From IMG/VR virus record IMGVR_UViG_3300025591_000009, positions 1-41,838 of that record: a stretch of 41,838 nucleotides of DNA, one strand, 5' to 3'. A program made the position numbers and the translations under genes. Under the pieces are notes generated by a model. The model had not been told where the DNA came from and did not search any database. It saw only the letters and a list, made by a program, of their open reading frames with translations. The stretch is from a virus. This document shows positions 14,272-21,033 of this stretch, piece by piece; the first letter of the stretch is position 1; every line of letters begins with the position of its first letter.

Positions 14272-14927
14272 ATTTTAAGAAGTGATTCCGCTTGTGTGAT
14301 GTCTGGATTTTTAACCCAACACCAGTCAGGTCGCCTTGCAGTTGTCTCACTTTTCTCCCCTGTTAGCAAGAGATTTCTGTTGACATGAACAATGGCTTCA
14401 TTTTTGCAACCGCAAACGCCACAGCTTTGTAGGCTTGCATCAGAAGGTGTTGACCTACTGCCCTTTACCTTGCTAACCATTTCCCTAATAGCCTGTCCTG
14501 TGGCACATCCACCACAGAAGTTAGATGACATATTATAGAAACAACGAGAGCATATTTCAGCCCTTTTGTTAGCTTCGTTTTGATCCACCCATACTTCCTC
14601 TCCCTTAACAGCGGCAAGTGCCATTGCTGACAGGGATTTAATGCCCTTCAGGATGGTTTCTGCTGATAGTTGTGGCTGGAACCCAACATACTTTTCACCA
14701 GAGTAATTGCACCACCCTGCTGGCAACCTCCTGCAAATCTGGTCTTCAACCCTGTCTTTCCAGTCACTAGGAAGCGGAATGGCATTATCCTTATAATGTG
14801 CTTCCACCTTCCTGAACAGATCCTCAATAGAAAGTTGCCCTTCCACCTTGAATCCATTTTCAGGAACCGTGAAGGAGAAGCGACCCGGAGGGACTTGAGA
14901 GATGTTCTTTAGCTTCTGAAAGCTCAT
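14268..14927 (-). CDS. Cys-rich putative zinc-binding protein upstream of portal
   Basis: 219 aa. The N-terminal half is globular (VPENGFKVEGQLSIEDLFRK; RRLPAGWCNYSG). The second half has clustered cysteines: ICSRCFYN, FCGGCATG, CGVCGCKNEA, then PDWCWVK, consistent with two zinc sites. It overlaps the portal gene by ATGA, so the two are probably co-translated. I recognise the pattern from environmental phages, but it has no known function. It may bind DNA or act in head assembly. Confidence 0.6.
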   Translation of the reverse strand: MSFQKLKNISQVPPGRFSFTVPENGFKVEGQLSIEDLFRKVEAHYKDNAIPLPSDWKDRVEDQICRRLPAGWCNYSGEKYVGFQPQLSAETILKGIKSLSAMALAAVKGEEVWVDQNEANKRAEICSRCFYNMSSNFCGGCATGQAIREMVSKVKGSRSTPSDASLQSCGVCGCKNEAIVHVNRNLLLTGEKSETTARRPDWCWVKNPDITQAESLLKI

Positions 14928-15118
14928 TACTCGTCAATAATATTTGCGTTGTTTGGATCAAGCAACACCTCTGTGCAATGGTCAAGAGCCATCTTGTATC
15001 CATTCATAAAGGCTTCATACATATATTCCTTATGACCATCGGCTGTGCCGTGGTTCTTGGAATAAGTGCGGATACCCTCTGTGTTGAACCAATTCTCAAA
15101 TTTATCTGTAGCGTTCAT
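14927..15118 (-). CDS. Small protein, unknown function
   Basis: 63 aa from ATG 15118 (MNATDKFENWFNTEGIRTYS), with a GAGGAG Shine-Dalgarno eight bases upstream. A longer frame from 15148 is less likely. The end (TEVLLDPNNANIIDE) is acidic, and TAATG overlaps the next gene. Helical, aromatic-rich middle (YMYEAFMNGYKMAL). This resembles small phage proteins of unknown function. Confidence 0.6.
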   Translation of the reverse strand: MNATDKFENWFNTEGIRTYSKNHGTADGHKEYMYEAFMNGYKMALDHCTEVLLDPNNANIIDE

Positions 15119-15148
15119 TTGTATATCTCCTCGTCTTCTTCTTCCCAA

Positions 15149-15430
15149 TCATCCCCCATGTCGGGCAAGCTGGAATTGGGAAAAAGCACCATATGCTTCA
15201 TCAATAATCCCAGCCGCTTCGTTAACTGATTCTTCATTAAGGTCTGGGAAACGAGCATGGAGTATTTCATGTGCCAGCACATCAACGAGATTGCGAGTAG
15301 ATCCACGACTGATTGTGATCCTACGCTTCTCGTAGTCGCAAATTCCATCTGTGTTTTTGCCGGGGTTTCCATAGCCTATGCTCCACCTTGCCCCATTTAT
15401 CGTTAAGGACGCAATCTTTTTGAATTTCAT
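15149..15430 (-). CDS. Small zincin-like metallopeptidase
   Basis: 93 aa containing LAHEILHARFPDLNEESVNE (about residues 52-71), the HExxH zinc motif with a following acidic stretch typical of compact phage zincins. The beta-rich N-terminus (INGARWSIGYGNPGKNTDGI) would precede the catalytic helix. Such small proteins may cleave a host or virion protein; their targets are unknown. It overlaps the upstream 24-aa ORF by ATGA. The short length leaves no room for a propeptide. Confidence 0.7.
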   Translation of the reverse strand: MKFKKIASLTINGARWSIGYGNPGKNTDGICDYEKRRITISRGSTRNLVDVLAHEILHARFPDLNEESVNEAAGIIDEAYGAFSQFQLARHGG

Positions 15431-15501
15431 CGTGGTTTATAGGTGTTGAAGTAGAACCAAAGTGCAACAGCTACTAGGATGGCTATGAGCAAATCAATCA
15501 T
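15427..15501 (-). CDS. 24-aa membrane micropeptide
   Basis: MIDLLIAILVAVALWFYF then NTYKPR: one hydrophobic helix with a basic end. Its ATG overlaps the end of the upstream gene by eight bases and its TGA overlaps the zincin start (ATGA). Such double overlaps are unlikely for a chance frame, so I consider it translated. It could anchor or regulate a neighbour. Function unknown. Confidence 0.5.
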   Translation of the reverse strand: MIDLLIAILVAVALWFYFNTYKPR

Positions 15502-15760
15502 TGTTTTCTCCTTTAGATAGAATCATGCCCCTACGCTCCACATTGATACGCTCAACATCAATCACATCTCCATGCGTTCCAGACCGCTTGACGATCTCTG
15601 ATACAAGTCGGTAATCAATGTTTCCACGCTTCATGTCTTTCACCACATTCTCCAGCATCTTACGCTGTGATGGTGAGTTGACCTCATAAGGGCCAGCCAA
15701 CACATGATATTCGTTGGAGATGTAGTAGTGGTTTTGGATGTGTTTTGGTTCTTGGTTCAT
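15494..15760 (-). CDS. Small protein, unknown function
   Basis: 88 aa, NHYYISNEYHVLAGPYEVNS then RKMLENVVKDMKRGNIDYRL. It has a beta-rich start, then a basic helical part. Start and stop both overlap neighbours (ATGA at 15757-15760). No family recognised. Confidence 0.6.
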   Translation of the reverse strand: MNQEPKHIQNHYYISNEYHVLAGPYEVNSPSQRKMLENVVKDMKRGNIDYRLVSEIVKRSGTHGDVIDVERINVERRGMILSKGENND

Positions 15761-15996
15761 TTCTTGATAATTTTGTAGTGTGGTACTGGGTAGGTTTTGT
15801 GGCCTGTCTTGATTCTGAATTTCCTTCGCTCTATTTTTTTCTTTTCTATCATCTCGCAGATGATTCTATTTGTTTGGGCTATTTGTAGATTCCATTCCAC
15901 ACAAAGCTCTTTTGCTGTTTTGTATCCCTCTGGAGGAGTTTCTACATCAATGTGAGAATGTTTGGAAATTAATTTTGCCCATTCGTTAGCACTCAT
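15757..15996 (-). CDS. Small winged-helix-like DNA-binding protein candidate
   Basis: 79 aa. Sequence GYKTAKELCVEWNLQIAQTN then RIICEMIEKKKIERRKFRIK suggests a helix-turn-helix followed by a basic wing and a beta hairpin (GHKTYPVPHYKII). This would be a compact winged helix, perhaps a phage regulator. Overlaps the upstream 30-aa membrane ORF (ATGA) and the downstream gene (ATGA). Tentative. Confidence 0.5.
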   Translation of the reverse strand: MSANEWAKLISKHSHIDVETPPEGYKTAKELCVEWNLQIAQTNRIICEMIEKKKIERRKFRIKTGHKTYPVPHYKIIKK

Positions 15997-16085
15997 TTAA
16001 TTATAAAATTGTGAATGATTTCAATAGTGCAAGTTATAACAATGAATACGACTATTAACGAGCATAAAATAAGAAATGTTTTCAT
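15993..16085 (-). CDS. 30-aa membrane micropeptide
   Basis: MKTFLILCSLIVVFIVITC then TIEIIHNFIIK. One strongly hydrophobic helix after a short basic start. The ATG overlaps the phosphoesterase stop, and its TGA overlaps the next ATG (both ATGA). Double coupling supports translation. Function unknown. Confidence 0.55.
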   Translation of the reverse strand: MKTFLILCSLIVVFIVITCTIEIIHNFIIK

Positions 16086-16852
16086 ATTGGCAACCTCCAT
16101 TCCTTATCAAACTCGCCTCTGGTGATTAGCCACACGGCACTATCCTTTGGCCCAATCTCCCCATAGACTAGCCCTTGTCGCCATCCGAGGGTTGCTCGGC
16201 GGCATTTTGCATAGTCCATTTCGCCTCTGCGAGTAAGCGTACCCACGCAGTACCCTGTGCTTTCCTTAATCGTTCTGCCCTCTCCTTGCGACGAACGATG
16301 CGTGTGTCCAAATATGACTTTGCCGCCATAAGTCTCTGCCATATCCCTAGCCGCATTTTCGTTATAAATGGTTCCATGAGTGAAGGTCACATCGCCAACA
16401 GCATACTTTTGAAAAACTCCGTCATACGGAATCCTTCGGCAACCAATCTCGACAAACACCTTGTCAATATAGTCTGTTGCTTTTTGGGCGGCGTAGGCCA
16501 CCACAGCGTTGCGGTGATTGAGCATCCTTGGGATTCGATCCTCATGGTTTCCGTCCAAGACATGAGTTGGTCGGTACTCTCGCAAGAAAGCAAGCCCTCC
16601 ATCAATGTCTGGGGCAACTGGCTCTGACTCGTCACTACTTCCAGCCGCACCCGATCTCCAAGCGGTTGTATCACACCAATCGCCCAGATGAACACATATC
16701 GTCGGCTTCCATTTGTCTCGCATGGCAAGAACCGCAGAAATTGCAGTAGGGTCAGCGTATTTTCCATGACTACAGGAGACGGCAAGGAATCGCTCAAATT
16801 TTGTACCAATATGAGGGGCGGCTATCGCCGCCCCCTTTGCTTTGGATTTCAT
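16082..16852 (-). CDS. Calcineurin-like metallophosphoesterase
   Basis: 256 aa with the metallophosphoesterase signature: SCSHGKY (26-32), HLGDWCD (55-61), GNHEDRI (101-107), THG (158-160), GHTH (182-185). The usual first metal ligand Asp of the DxH motif is Cys27 here; as I recall, related phage proteins also carry SCSHG, so this looks like a family trait. Possible roles are DNA-end processing, phosphate or second-messenger cleavage. It lies next to the Erf module. The gene overlaps both neighbours by ATGA. Confidence 0.8.
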   Translation of the reverse strand: MKSKAKGAAIAAPHIGTKFERFLAVSCSHGKYADPTAISAVLAMRDKWKPTICVHLGDWCDTTAWRSGAAGSSDESEPVAPDIDGGLAFLREYRPTHVLDGNHEDRIPRMLNHRNAVVAYAAQKATDYIDKVFVEIGCRRIPYDGVFQKYAVGDVTFTHGTIYNENAARDMAETYGGKVIFGHTHRSSQGEGRTIKESTGYCVGTLTRRGEMDYAKCRRATLGWRQGLVYGEIGPKDSAVWLITRGEFDKEWRLPI

Positions 16853-17043
16853 TCTCCTAATTCAATTATGGCAATCATTTCGTCAGCCATTTCAAATGCA
16901 TCTGACGCTATTTCATCTTTCTTCCAACCTTTTTCTAAATCTCTAGTGCAATATGACTGCATAGCCAATCCAGCATAATACTCACGCAATGTCATTCCGT
17001 GATTTAACTTGCTTGAAAACGCATATATTTTTTGTTGTTTCAT
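16849..17043 (-). CDS. Small conserved phage protein
   Basis: 64 aa from ATG 17043 (MKQQKIYAFSSKLNHGMTLR). The 'GMTLREYYAGLAMQ' motif, then CTRDLEKGWKKDEIASDAFE, recalls a small protein found in many phages (TLRDYFAGQAL-type); its role is unknown. It begins two bases after Erf ends and overlaps the phosphoesterase start by ATGA. The longer frame from 17082 is less likely. Confidence 0.7.
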   Translation of the reverse strand: MKQQKIYAFSSKLNHGMTLREYYAGLAMQSYCTRDLEKGWKKDEIASDAFEMADEMIAIIELGE

Positions 17044-17045
17044 TG

Positions 17046-17801
17046 TTATTGCTCTGTTGTTGTTAATGTGACTAATTCCCACTTACTAGGATCCTTCTTC
17101 CCCGGAGCAACGCCAGCATTCACCAGCGTTCCATTAGCCCCGAAGTCAGTTGCCGCCATGAACAGCTTCTCATCGAATGTCATAGCCTCAATCGTCTTGC
17201 CGTTGTCGTTAAACTCAACGGAGTAGAGAGTCCACTTCTTTGCGGAGCCTTCCTTGCTCTGTGCGGCGATCTTGGCTTGAGTTGGCAATACGCCCCTCCA
17301 AGTAGCCACAGCGTTTCCTGCTGGCCTTACGGATGGGTTCTTGTCCATCGCCTTTGCTACGGCAGGGCGGCTGGAATCAATGTTGGCTTGGATCTTCTCT
17401 CCCTTGGATAGACCAGTAGAGATGTTGCCGTCATCGTCATCCTCCGAAGCAATACCCAACACGGCGGCTAGGGCATAGCGACGAGCATAGGTGATGGCAG
17501 ATCCCACTCCCTGCGGGGACTGATCCTTGAGAGGGAGCAGTAGCGTGGAGGTGGTGCTGTAGCCTCCCTTGTGCAGAATGGTAGTCTCCACACCAGCGGT
17601 TCCCTCCATGAAGAGGGGCTGTTGCATGACTGCCAAACCATGCTTTGCAAGGATGGGGCGAGTAGCGTCAATGATCGCATCCAGAGGAGCATACTTGCTC
17701 TTGAAATACGGATTGGCGGCTGTTTTAGCCACATTGGACAACTCACCAATAGCGGCGACTAGGGCTAGTGAATAAGCCTCCTGTGATTTGTTTTCGCTCA
17801 T
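17046..17801 (-). CDS. erf: Erf-family ssDNA annealing recombinase
   Basis: 251 aa. The N-terminal domain carries the family motifs: NPYFKSKYAPLDAIIDATRP (about residues 26-45), and GVGSAITYARRYALAAVLGI (about 97-116), then an acidic EDDDDGN stretch. Erf proteins anneal complementary single strands and circularise or recombine phage genomes. The C-terminal part (residues about 150-251) is variable. The PD-(D/E)XK exonuclease at 6.7-7.4 kb could supply the single strands. It starts with a TAATG overlap of the membrane ORF upstream. Confidence 0.9.
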   Translation of the reverse strand: MSENKSQEAYSLALVAAIGELSNVAKTAANPYFKSKYAPLDAIIDATRPILAKHGLAVMQQPLFMEGTAGVETTILHKGGYSTTSTLLLPLKDQSPQGVGSAITYARRYALAAVLGIASEDDDDGNISTGLSKGEKIQANIDSSRPAVAKAMDKNPSVRPAGNAVATWRGVLPTQAKIAAQSKEGSAKKWTLYSVEFNDNGKTIEAMTFDEKLFMAATDFGANGTLVNAGVAPGKKDPSKWELVTLTTTEQ

Positions 17802-17995
17802 TACTTCTTGAAGATGAAGGCCAAGAGATTACTAACCGACACGGCAAGCGTGGCGATGAGCAGGATGGTGGATGAGAGGATACGAGCCTCAAGCTCGTAA
17901 ATCTTCTCGCCGATTTCGTGATCCCACACGATACGAAGCTCGGTGGTTGTTTCCTCCTGCTTATCGCAGGGCTTCTTGCAGGGTGTTTTTTTCAT
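17801..17995 (-). CDS. Small single-span membrane protein
   Basis: 64 aa. Cys/Lys-rich start (MKKTPCKKPCDKQEETTTEL), then helix, then one transmembrane span at about residues 43-61 (ILLIATLAVSVSNLLAFIF). It ends in KK. The stop overlaps the Erf start as TAATG. It resembles the 82-aa protein just upstream in layout (basic N-terminus, central helix, C-terminal span). Function unknown. Confidence 0.6.
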   Translation of the reverse strand: MKKTPCKKPCDKQEETTTELRIVWDHEIGEKIYELEARILSSTILLIATLAVSVSNLLAFIFKK

Positions 17996-18006
17996 TGTGT
18001 TTTTGG

Positions 18007-18138
18007 TTATCCCCTCTCGTCAGCCTCAATCATTGAGTCGTCGATGAAGGAAATTGTTTCGTCTAGCGTGTTGCGGATGGATTCTAATGAATCAAGCAGG
18101 ATTGCGATTTTCTCCTCTGGTGTTAACTTGTCGCTCAT
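18007..18138 (-). CDS. 43-aa acidic helical peptide
   Basis: MSDKLTPEEKIAILLDSLES then IRNTLDETISFIDDSMIEAD. The ATG overlaps the TGA of the upstream gene (ATGA), and it ends 11 bases before the next start. The peptide is amphipathic and helical. It sits between two C-terminally anchored membrane proteins and might pair with them (inference). Confidence 0.55.
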   Translation of the reverse strand: MSDKLTPEEKIAILLDSLESIRNTLDETISFIDDSMIEADERG

Positions 18139-18383
18139 TTGAGGCAGAGCCAGATGAAGTTGACTGCTCCAAGTAGCGTTGCCACAGCAATTGCGTAGAA
18201 CATGACTTGCTGTCGTTCAGAAAGAATGTTGAGATCCTGCTGTTGGTCGAGAAGCATCGTGGTGATGTCTGTGAGTTCGTTTCGCTTTTGAAGAAGGTTT
18301 TTCCAGATTTCGGAGATTTCATTGCAAGGCTTGGTGGTCTTGGTGGTTTTCTTGACTGCGGTTTTTGGTTTGGTGTTTTTCAT
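18135..18383 (-). CDS. Small C-terminally anchored membrane protein
   Basis: 82 aa from ATG 18383 (MKNTKPKTAVKKTTKTTKPC); a longer frame starts at 18422. A very basic N-terminus, a helical middle (LLQKRNELTDITTMLLDQQQ), then one membrane span at the C-terminus (AIAVATLLGAVNFIWLCLK). The layout is similar to the 64-aa protein downstream; they may be diverged paralogs. Copy 2 of the repeated promoter-like motif lies 32 bases upstream. Confidence 0.6.
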   Translation of the reverse strand: MKNTKPKTAVKKTTKTTKPCNEISEIWKNLLQKRNELTDITTMLLDQQQDLNILSERQQVMFYAIAVATLLGAVNFIWLCLK

Positions 18384-18414
18384 AACGAATGTTGTTTTAT
18401 GGGTTGGGCTGACT

Positions 18415-18436
18415 GATGGCAAGAACTATTTTTGAA
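18415..18436 (-). promoter_or_regulatory. Copy 2 of the repeated promoter-like motif
   Basis: Plus-strand GATGGCAAGAACTATTTTTG then AA, which read leftward begins TTCAAAAATAGTTCTTGCCATC. It overlaps the stop of the upstream gene and lies 32 bases before the ATG of the next. It matches copy 3 (19309-19332) and copy 1 (4546-4568). Confidence 0.5.
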
Positions 18437-18782
18437 AAAGTTTCTCCATGATCGGAGCAAGATAAACACTAGCCCTATCGGATGGATACTCCGTGAGGCA
18501 GAAGTTTACGGCGGCGATAAGGGAGGCTTGCTTCAGTTTGATTTCAACCATTCTATCATAGCAGTCATTTTCATCTTCTGGTGTGGTGGGATTGTCCTCC
18601 TCGTCCCACTCGTATCCTAGTATGGCTCCAGTTGGAAGGCGGTATCCTACGGCGTGGAGGAAGCTCTCAAATGCTTCTATGCACTCGGATAGCGTGGATT
18701 CCTCGCTGATTGTGATGTTGACGCATGGTGAAGAGATTCCTTCAAGTGGCGTGATGGTGAATGTGTGTGGTGTGGTTTTCAT
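18426..18782 (-). CDS. Small acidic protein, unknown function
   Basis: 118 aa from ATG 18782 (MKTTPHTFTITPLEGISSPC). The start is chosen because its ATG overlaps the upstream TGA. The core is acidic (LGYEWDEEDNPTTPEDENDC), and the second half is helical and hydrophobic (IKLKQASLIAAVNFCL). No family recognised. Confidence 0.6.
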   Translation of the reverse strand: MKTTPHTFTITPLEGISSPCVNITISEESTLSECIEAFESFLHAVGYRLPTGAILGYEWDEEDNPTTPEDENDCYDRMVEIKLKQASLIAAVNFCLTEYPSDRASVYLAPIMEKLFQK

Positions 18783-19282
18783 TTTTGTTTGAGCTTCTGG
18801 ATCTCGTTGCGGAGGTTTTGGAGTTCTCCAGAAATATCTCTGTTTATTGACTCTTGAAGTCGCATCCAAGCGTGGAGATGATTGGGGGCTTTCTGCTCCT
18901 GCTTGTCGCTCAAATTATCGACTTTTTGATCAACAACGAAATTTGATGGTTCTGGATTAACGACAACGGGTTCCTCATCAACTGCTTTGCCGCAATCCTC
19001 GCAGATGTCTCCCATAGGCTCAACTCGGCTAAACCAAGTTCCAGTTGTGCTACCACAATGGGGACATTTCCAATCACTCACGGGTTCCTCTGGTTCGGGG
19101 GCGAATCGGAACTGGTAGAGCCTTAACAGAGAATCTGGATCTTCCTGCTCTTCCTTGCTTCCAATCAGCTTCCTCCATTCTGGCAGACTCCAATCATTTT
19201 CTGGAGCGAAGATTTCTAGCCTCTCAATATATTTACGGAGCCTTGCGACCTCGTTGTCGGGTTTCTGTGGGTTGGTTTTCAT
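18779..19282 (-). CDS. Zinc-ribbon-containing protein, unknown function
   Basis: 167 aa. The centre holds a CPHCGSTTGTW...ICEDCGKAVDE pair of CxxC motifs (about residues 74-101), a zinc ribbon. The N-terminus is charged, and the C-terminus has a helix (LQNLRNEIQKLKQK). A small phage protein that may bind nucleic acid or another protein. Copy 3 of the promoter-like motif lies 27 bases upstream, so it begins a unit. Confidence 0.6.
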   Translation of the reverse strand: MKTNPQKPDNEVARLRKYIERLEIFAPENDWSLPEWRKLIGSKEEQEDPDSLLRLYQFRFAPEPEEPVSDWKCPHCGSTTGTWFSRVEPMGDICEDCGKAVDEEPVVVNPEPSNFVVDQKVDNLSDKQEQKAPNHLHAWMRLQESINRDISGELQNLRNEIQKLKQK

Positions 19283-19308
19283 GCATCCCTTCTACGACTG
19301 CATCCGCT

Positions 19309-19332
19309 GGATGGCAAGAACAAATTTTGAGC
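19309..19332 (-). promoter_or_regulatory. Copy 3 of the repeated promoter-like motif
   Basis: Plus-strand GGATGGCAAGAACAAATTTT then GAGC. Leftward it contains CAAAATTTGTTCTTGCCATCC. It lies in the 105-base gap between the endolysin stop and the zinc-ribbon gene, 27 bases before its ATG. A GC-rich inverted repeat (GCTC..GAGC) follows the endolysin stop and could be a weak terminator. Confidence 0.5.
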
Positions 19333-19387
19333 TTGACACGATTTTGTAAAACCCCTTATGTATCCCCATACTGCTCCTGCGGAGAGC

Positions 19388-19819
19388 CTACGACAATCCT
19401 GTTTCTTTTGAAAGATCGTCAACTCTAGCCAACCATCCTTTTAAGAATTTCCTCAATACTGGCTTCTGCTCTGCGAGTCGATTGTAAAAGCCTCTACGCT
19501 CGTTTTGAAACTTCTTTGGATCTCTTCCAGATAAATTCAAAAACTTCAAAGCTCTAGACAATCCGCAATTGACACAAGCATCAAAGAAGATCCAGTCAAG
19601 AGGTTGAGGAAGGTGGTCGCAAGCGTACTTGAGCCATTCGCTCCAGTAGATTTCCGTGGCTTCCTTTTCGGTTAGATTCTTGATGTCAACATTTGGATGG
19701 GAACGCTGGTCGATGCCAAACTTGGTGGCACCCCCACTATCGTCTGGGTCATTCTCGTATGTAATCCCTTCATGCTCCCACAGGAACGGAATAACCTTAG
19801 TCTTAAAGTACGCCGTCAT
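19388..19819 (-). CDS. GH108-family endolysin
   Basis: 143 aa. The N-terminus FLWEHEGITYENDPDDSGGA TKFGID is the glycoside hydrolase 108 signature (EG....N.PDD.GG.T..GI), with catalytic Glu17. The family cleaves peptidoglycan glycan strands. The C-terminal part (GRDPKKFQNERRGFYNRLAE) is the usual 'R..FY' region. No signal peptide, so it needs a holin. It overlaps the holin candidate by 17 bases and closes the lysis cassette. Confidence 0.9.
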   Translation of the reverse strand: MTAYFKTKVIPFLWEHEGITYENDPDDSGGATKFGIDQRSHPNVDIKNLTEKEATEIYWSEWLKYACDHLPQPLDWIFFDACVNCGLSRALKFLNLSGRDPKKFQNERRGFYNRLAEQKPVLRKFLKGWLARVDDLSKETGLS

Positions 19820-20165
19820 CGTGCCACCTCGACTTCTGGATACGCTGATTCACAACCATGTCTGGAGCTTCGGCATTGCTATCCACCTTCACATCCTCGC
19901 TCATGTGCTGGAGTGCTGATACGGCCTTCCAATCCATAGCGGCCTGTCCCGTGATTAAAGTTGTTGCGGTGGCTCCAAAGAAAAGAACAACGAGGTTGGC
20001 GAGTTCCACGATGTCCTTGGATGCCTCTGCGTGGAGGACAATGAGAGTAGCAGAGACAGCAAATACAAGAAGAACGCAACTGCCAGCCAACAGAGCGTAG
20101 ATCGCCTTTTTGCTCTCCAGCGGCTTTTGGGACAACTTGTTCTCAATTAGATTAGAAACCGCCAT
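19803..20165 (-). CDS. Two-span membrane protein, holin candidate
   Basis: 120 aa from ATG 20165 (MAVSNLIENKLSQKPLESKK); a longer frame from 20234 is less likely. Two hydrophobic helices: about residues 20-42 (AIYALLAGSCVLLVFAVSAT) and 51-72 (LVVLFFGATATTLITGQAAM). The cytoplasmic tail is acidic then Arg/His-rich. Position (overlapping endolysin and spanin genes) strongly suggests a holin or antiholin. A second holin candidate lies upstream of the spanin. Confidence 0.65.
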   Translation of the reverse strand: MAVSNLIENKLSQKPLESKKAIYALLAGSCVLLVFAVSATLIVLHAEASKDIVELANLVVLFFGATATTLITGQAAMDWKAVSALQHMSEDVKVDSNAEAPDMVVNQRIQKSRWHDDGVL

Positions 20166-20512
20166 GATGTCTTGATTCCAATATAAAGCACTACGCACAA
20201 GATTGCAGAAAGTGCAATCAAACGCCATGTCCATAGCTCTTTAAGAGCCTTCTCCTGCTTCTGATGCCAGTAAGCGGCATCATTTTGAGCCTTGGCTAGA
20301 TCCTTGGCTTGCTGGTCAACTTGGGCTTGGTAGGTGTCTACTGCGGAGTTTAGCTCTTTAATCACCGCATTCCCTGCGGGAGTTGTGACGAGTGGTTTGA
20401 GCTTTTCAATGCTGGTTTTCACACCGACAACTGAGGGGGCTGTGTAGGCAACCTTCTCATGGGAAGCACACCCTGCCAGCAACAGGGCGGCTAGGATGGA
20501 GATACGCTTCAT
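20147..20512 (-). CDS. Putative unimolecular spanin (u-spanin)
   Basis: 121 aa. The N-terminus MKRISILAALLLAGC is a lipoprotein signal with a lipobox (LLAGC, Cys15). Residues about 40-90 are a helical periplasmic region (ELNSAVDTYQAQVDQQAKDL and following). The C-terminus is a membrane span (LIALSAILCVVLYIGI). An outer-membrane lipid plus an inner-membrane span in one chain is the plan of phage u-spanins, which fuse inner and outer membranes at lysis. This implies a Gram-negative host. It could instead be a lipoprotein with a tail anchor. Confidence 0.75.
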   Translation of the reverse strand: MKRISILAALLLAGCASHEKVAYTAPSVVGVKTSIEKLKPLVTTPAGNAVIKELNSAVDTYQAQVDQQAKDLAKAQNDAAYWHQKQEKALKELWTWRLIALSAILCVVLYIGIKTSWRFLI

Positions 20513-20691
20513 TTTAGGAGCCGCTTCACCCCGACATAGACGGCAATAAGACCAGCGATGAGGGATACCAGCAGGGTCATGTTCTGCAACCAGACATGGG
20601 TAGAGTTGAAGAAAGAGACGATGAGAGTCACCAACGAGACGATGGCACTTGTTGAGCCTACTTCAGCGTTGGAGACAACATGGTTGCTCAT
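20509..20691 (-). CDS. 60-aa two-span membrane protein, holin candidate
   Basis: MSNHVVSNAEVGSTSAIVSL then two hydrophobic stretches (about residues 15-29 and 38-56), ending in KRLLK. It overlaps the spanin start (ATGA) and the upstream gene (ATGA), so it is in the lysis operon. A small protein with two spans and a basic tail fits a class II holin. Which of the two candidates is the true holin cannot be told. Confidence 0.6.
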   Translation of the reverse strand: MSNHVVSNAEVGSTSAIVSLVTLIVSFFNSTHVWLQNMTLLVSLIAGLIAVYVGVKRLLK

Positions 20692-21029
20692 GACTTCTTG
20701 CCTTTAGAAACTGGCTTTGGCTGTGCCTCAACCTTGGGGGTCGATCCCTTGGGGAACAAAGCGGTGAGGGAAGCGGCGATGTCGGCTCCAAGGAGTTCAG
20801 CAACGCGGGCATCAACATCCTTGTCGGTAAACTGACCAGCCTGTGCATAGGTTGGTGTCGTGGTGGCATCCCAAAGGCGAAGATAGACATTCGCTCCCTT
20901 GATAAAGGCCGTAGCAGACTTGTCATCGTAGCTCACGATCCAATCAATCTGATTAAGAACGATTGGAGCAATGGCCTTACCATTGATAGGAGATGGAGTG
21001 ATGGTGATGGGAGATTTAAGAGAAATCAT
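20688..21029 (-). CDS. Small protein at start of lysis group
   Basis: 113 aa. The N-terminal part is beta-rich (ISLKSPITITPSPINGKAIA; IDWIVSYDDKSATAFIKGAN VYLRL); the tail is Lys/Pro-rich (PKVEAQPKPVSKGKKS). It lies between the fibre gene and the holin candidate. It may be a small tail or tail-fibre accessory protein. No family recognised. Confidence 0.55.
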   Translation of the reverse strand: MISLKSPITITPSPINGKAIAPIVLNQIDWIVSYDDKSATAFIKGANVYLRLWDATTTPTYAQAGQFTDKDVDARVAELLGADIAASLTALFPKGSTPKVEAQPKPVSKGKKS

Positions 21030-21033
21030 GATG

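Noticed and set aside
15115-15159. 14-aa frame MGDDWEEEDEEIYK ending at the start of the 63-aa gene.
   Set aside because: Too short, entirely acidic, and inside the zincin end; probably not translated, though the ATGA overlap is noted.
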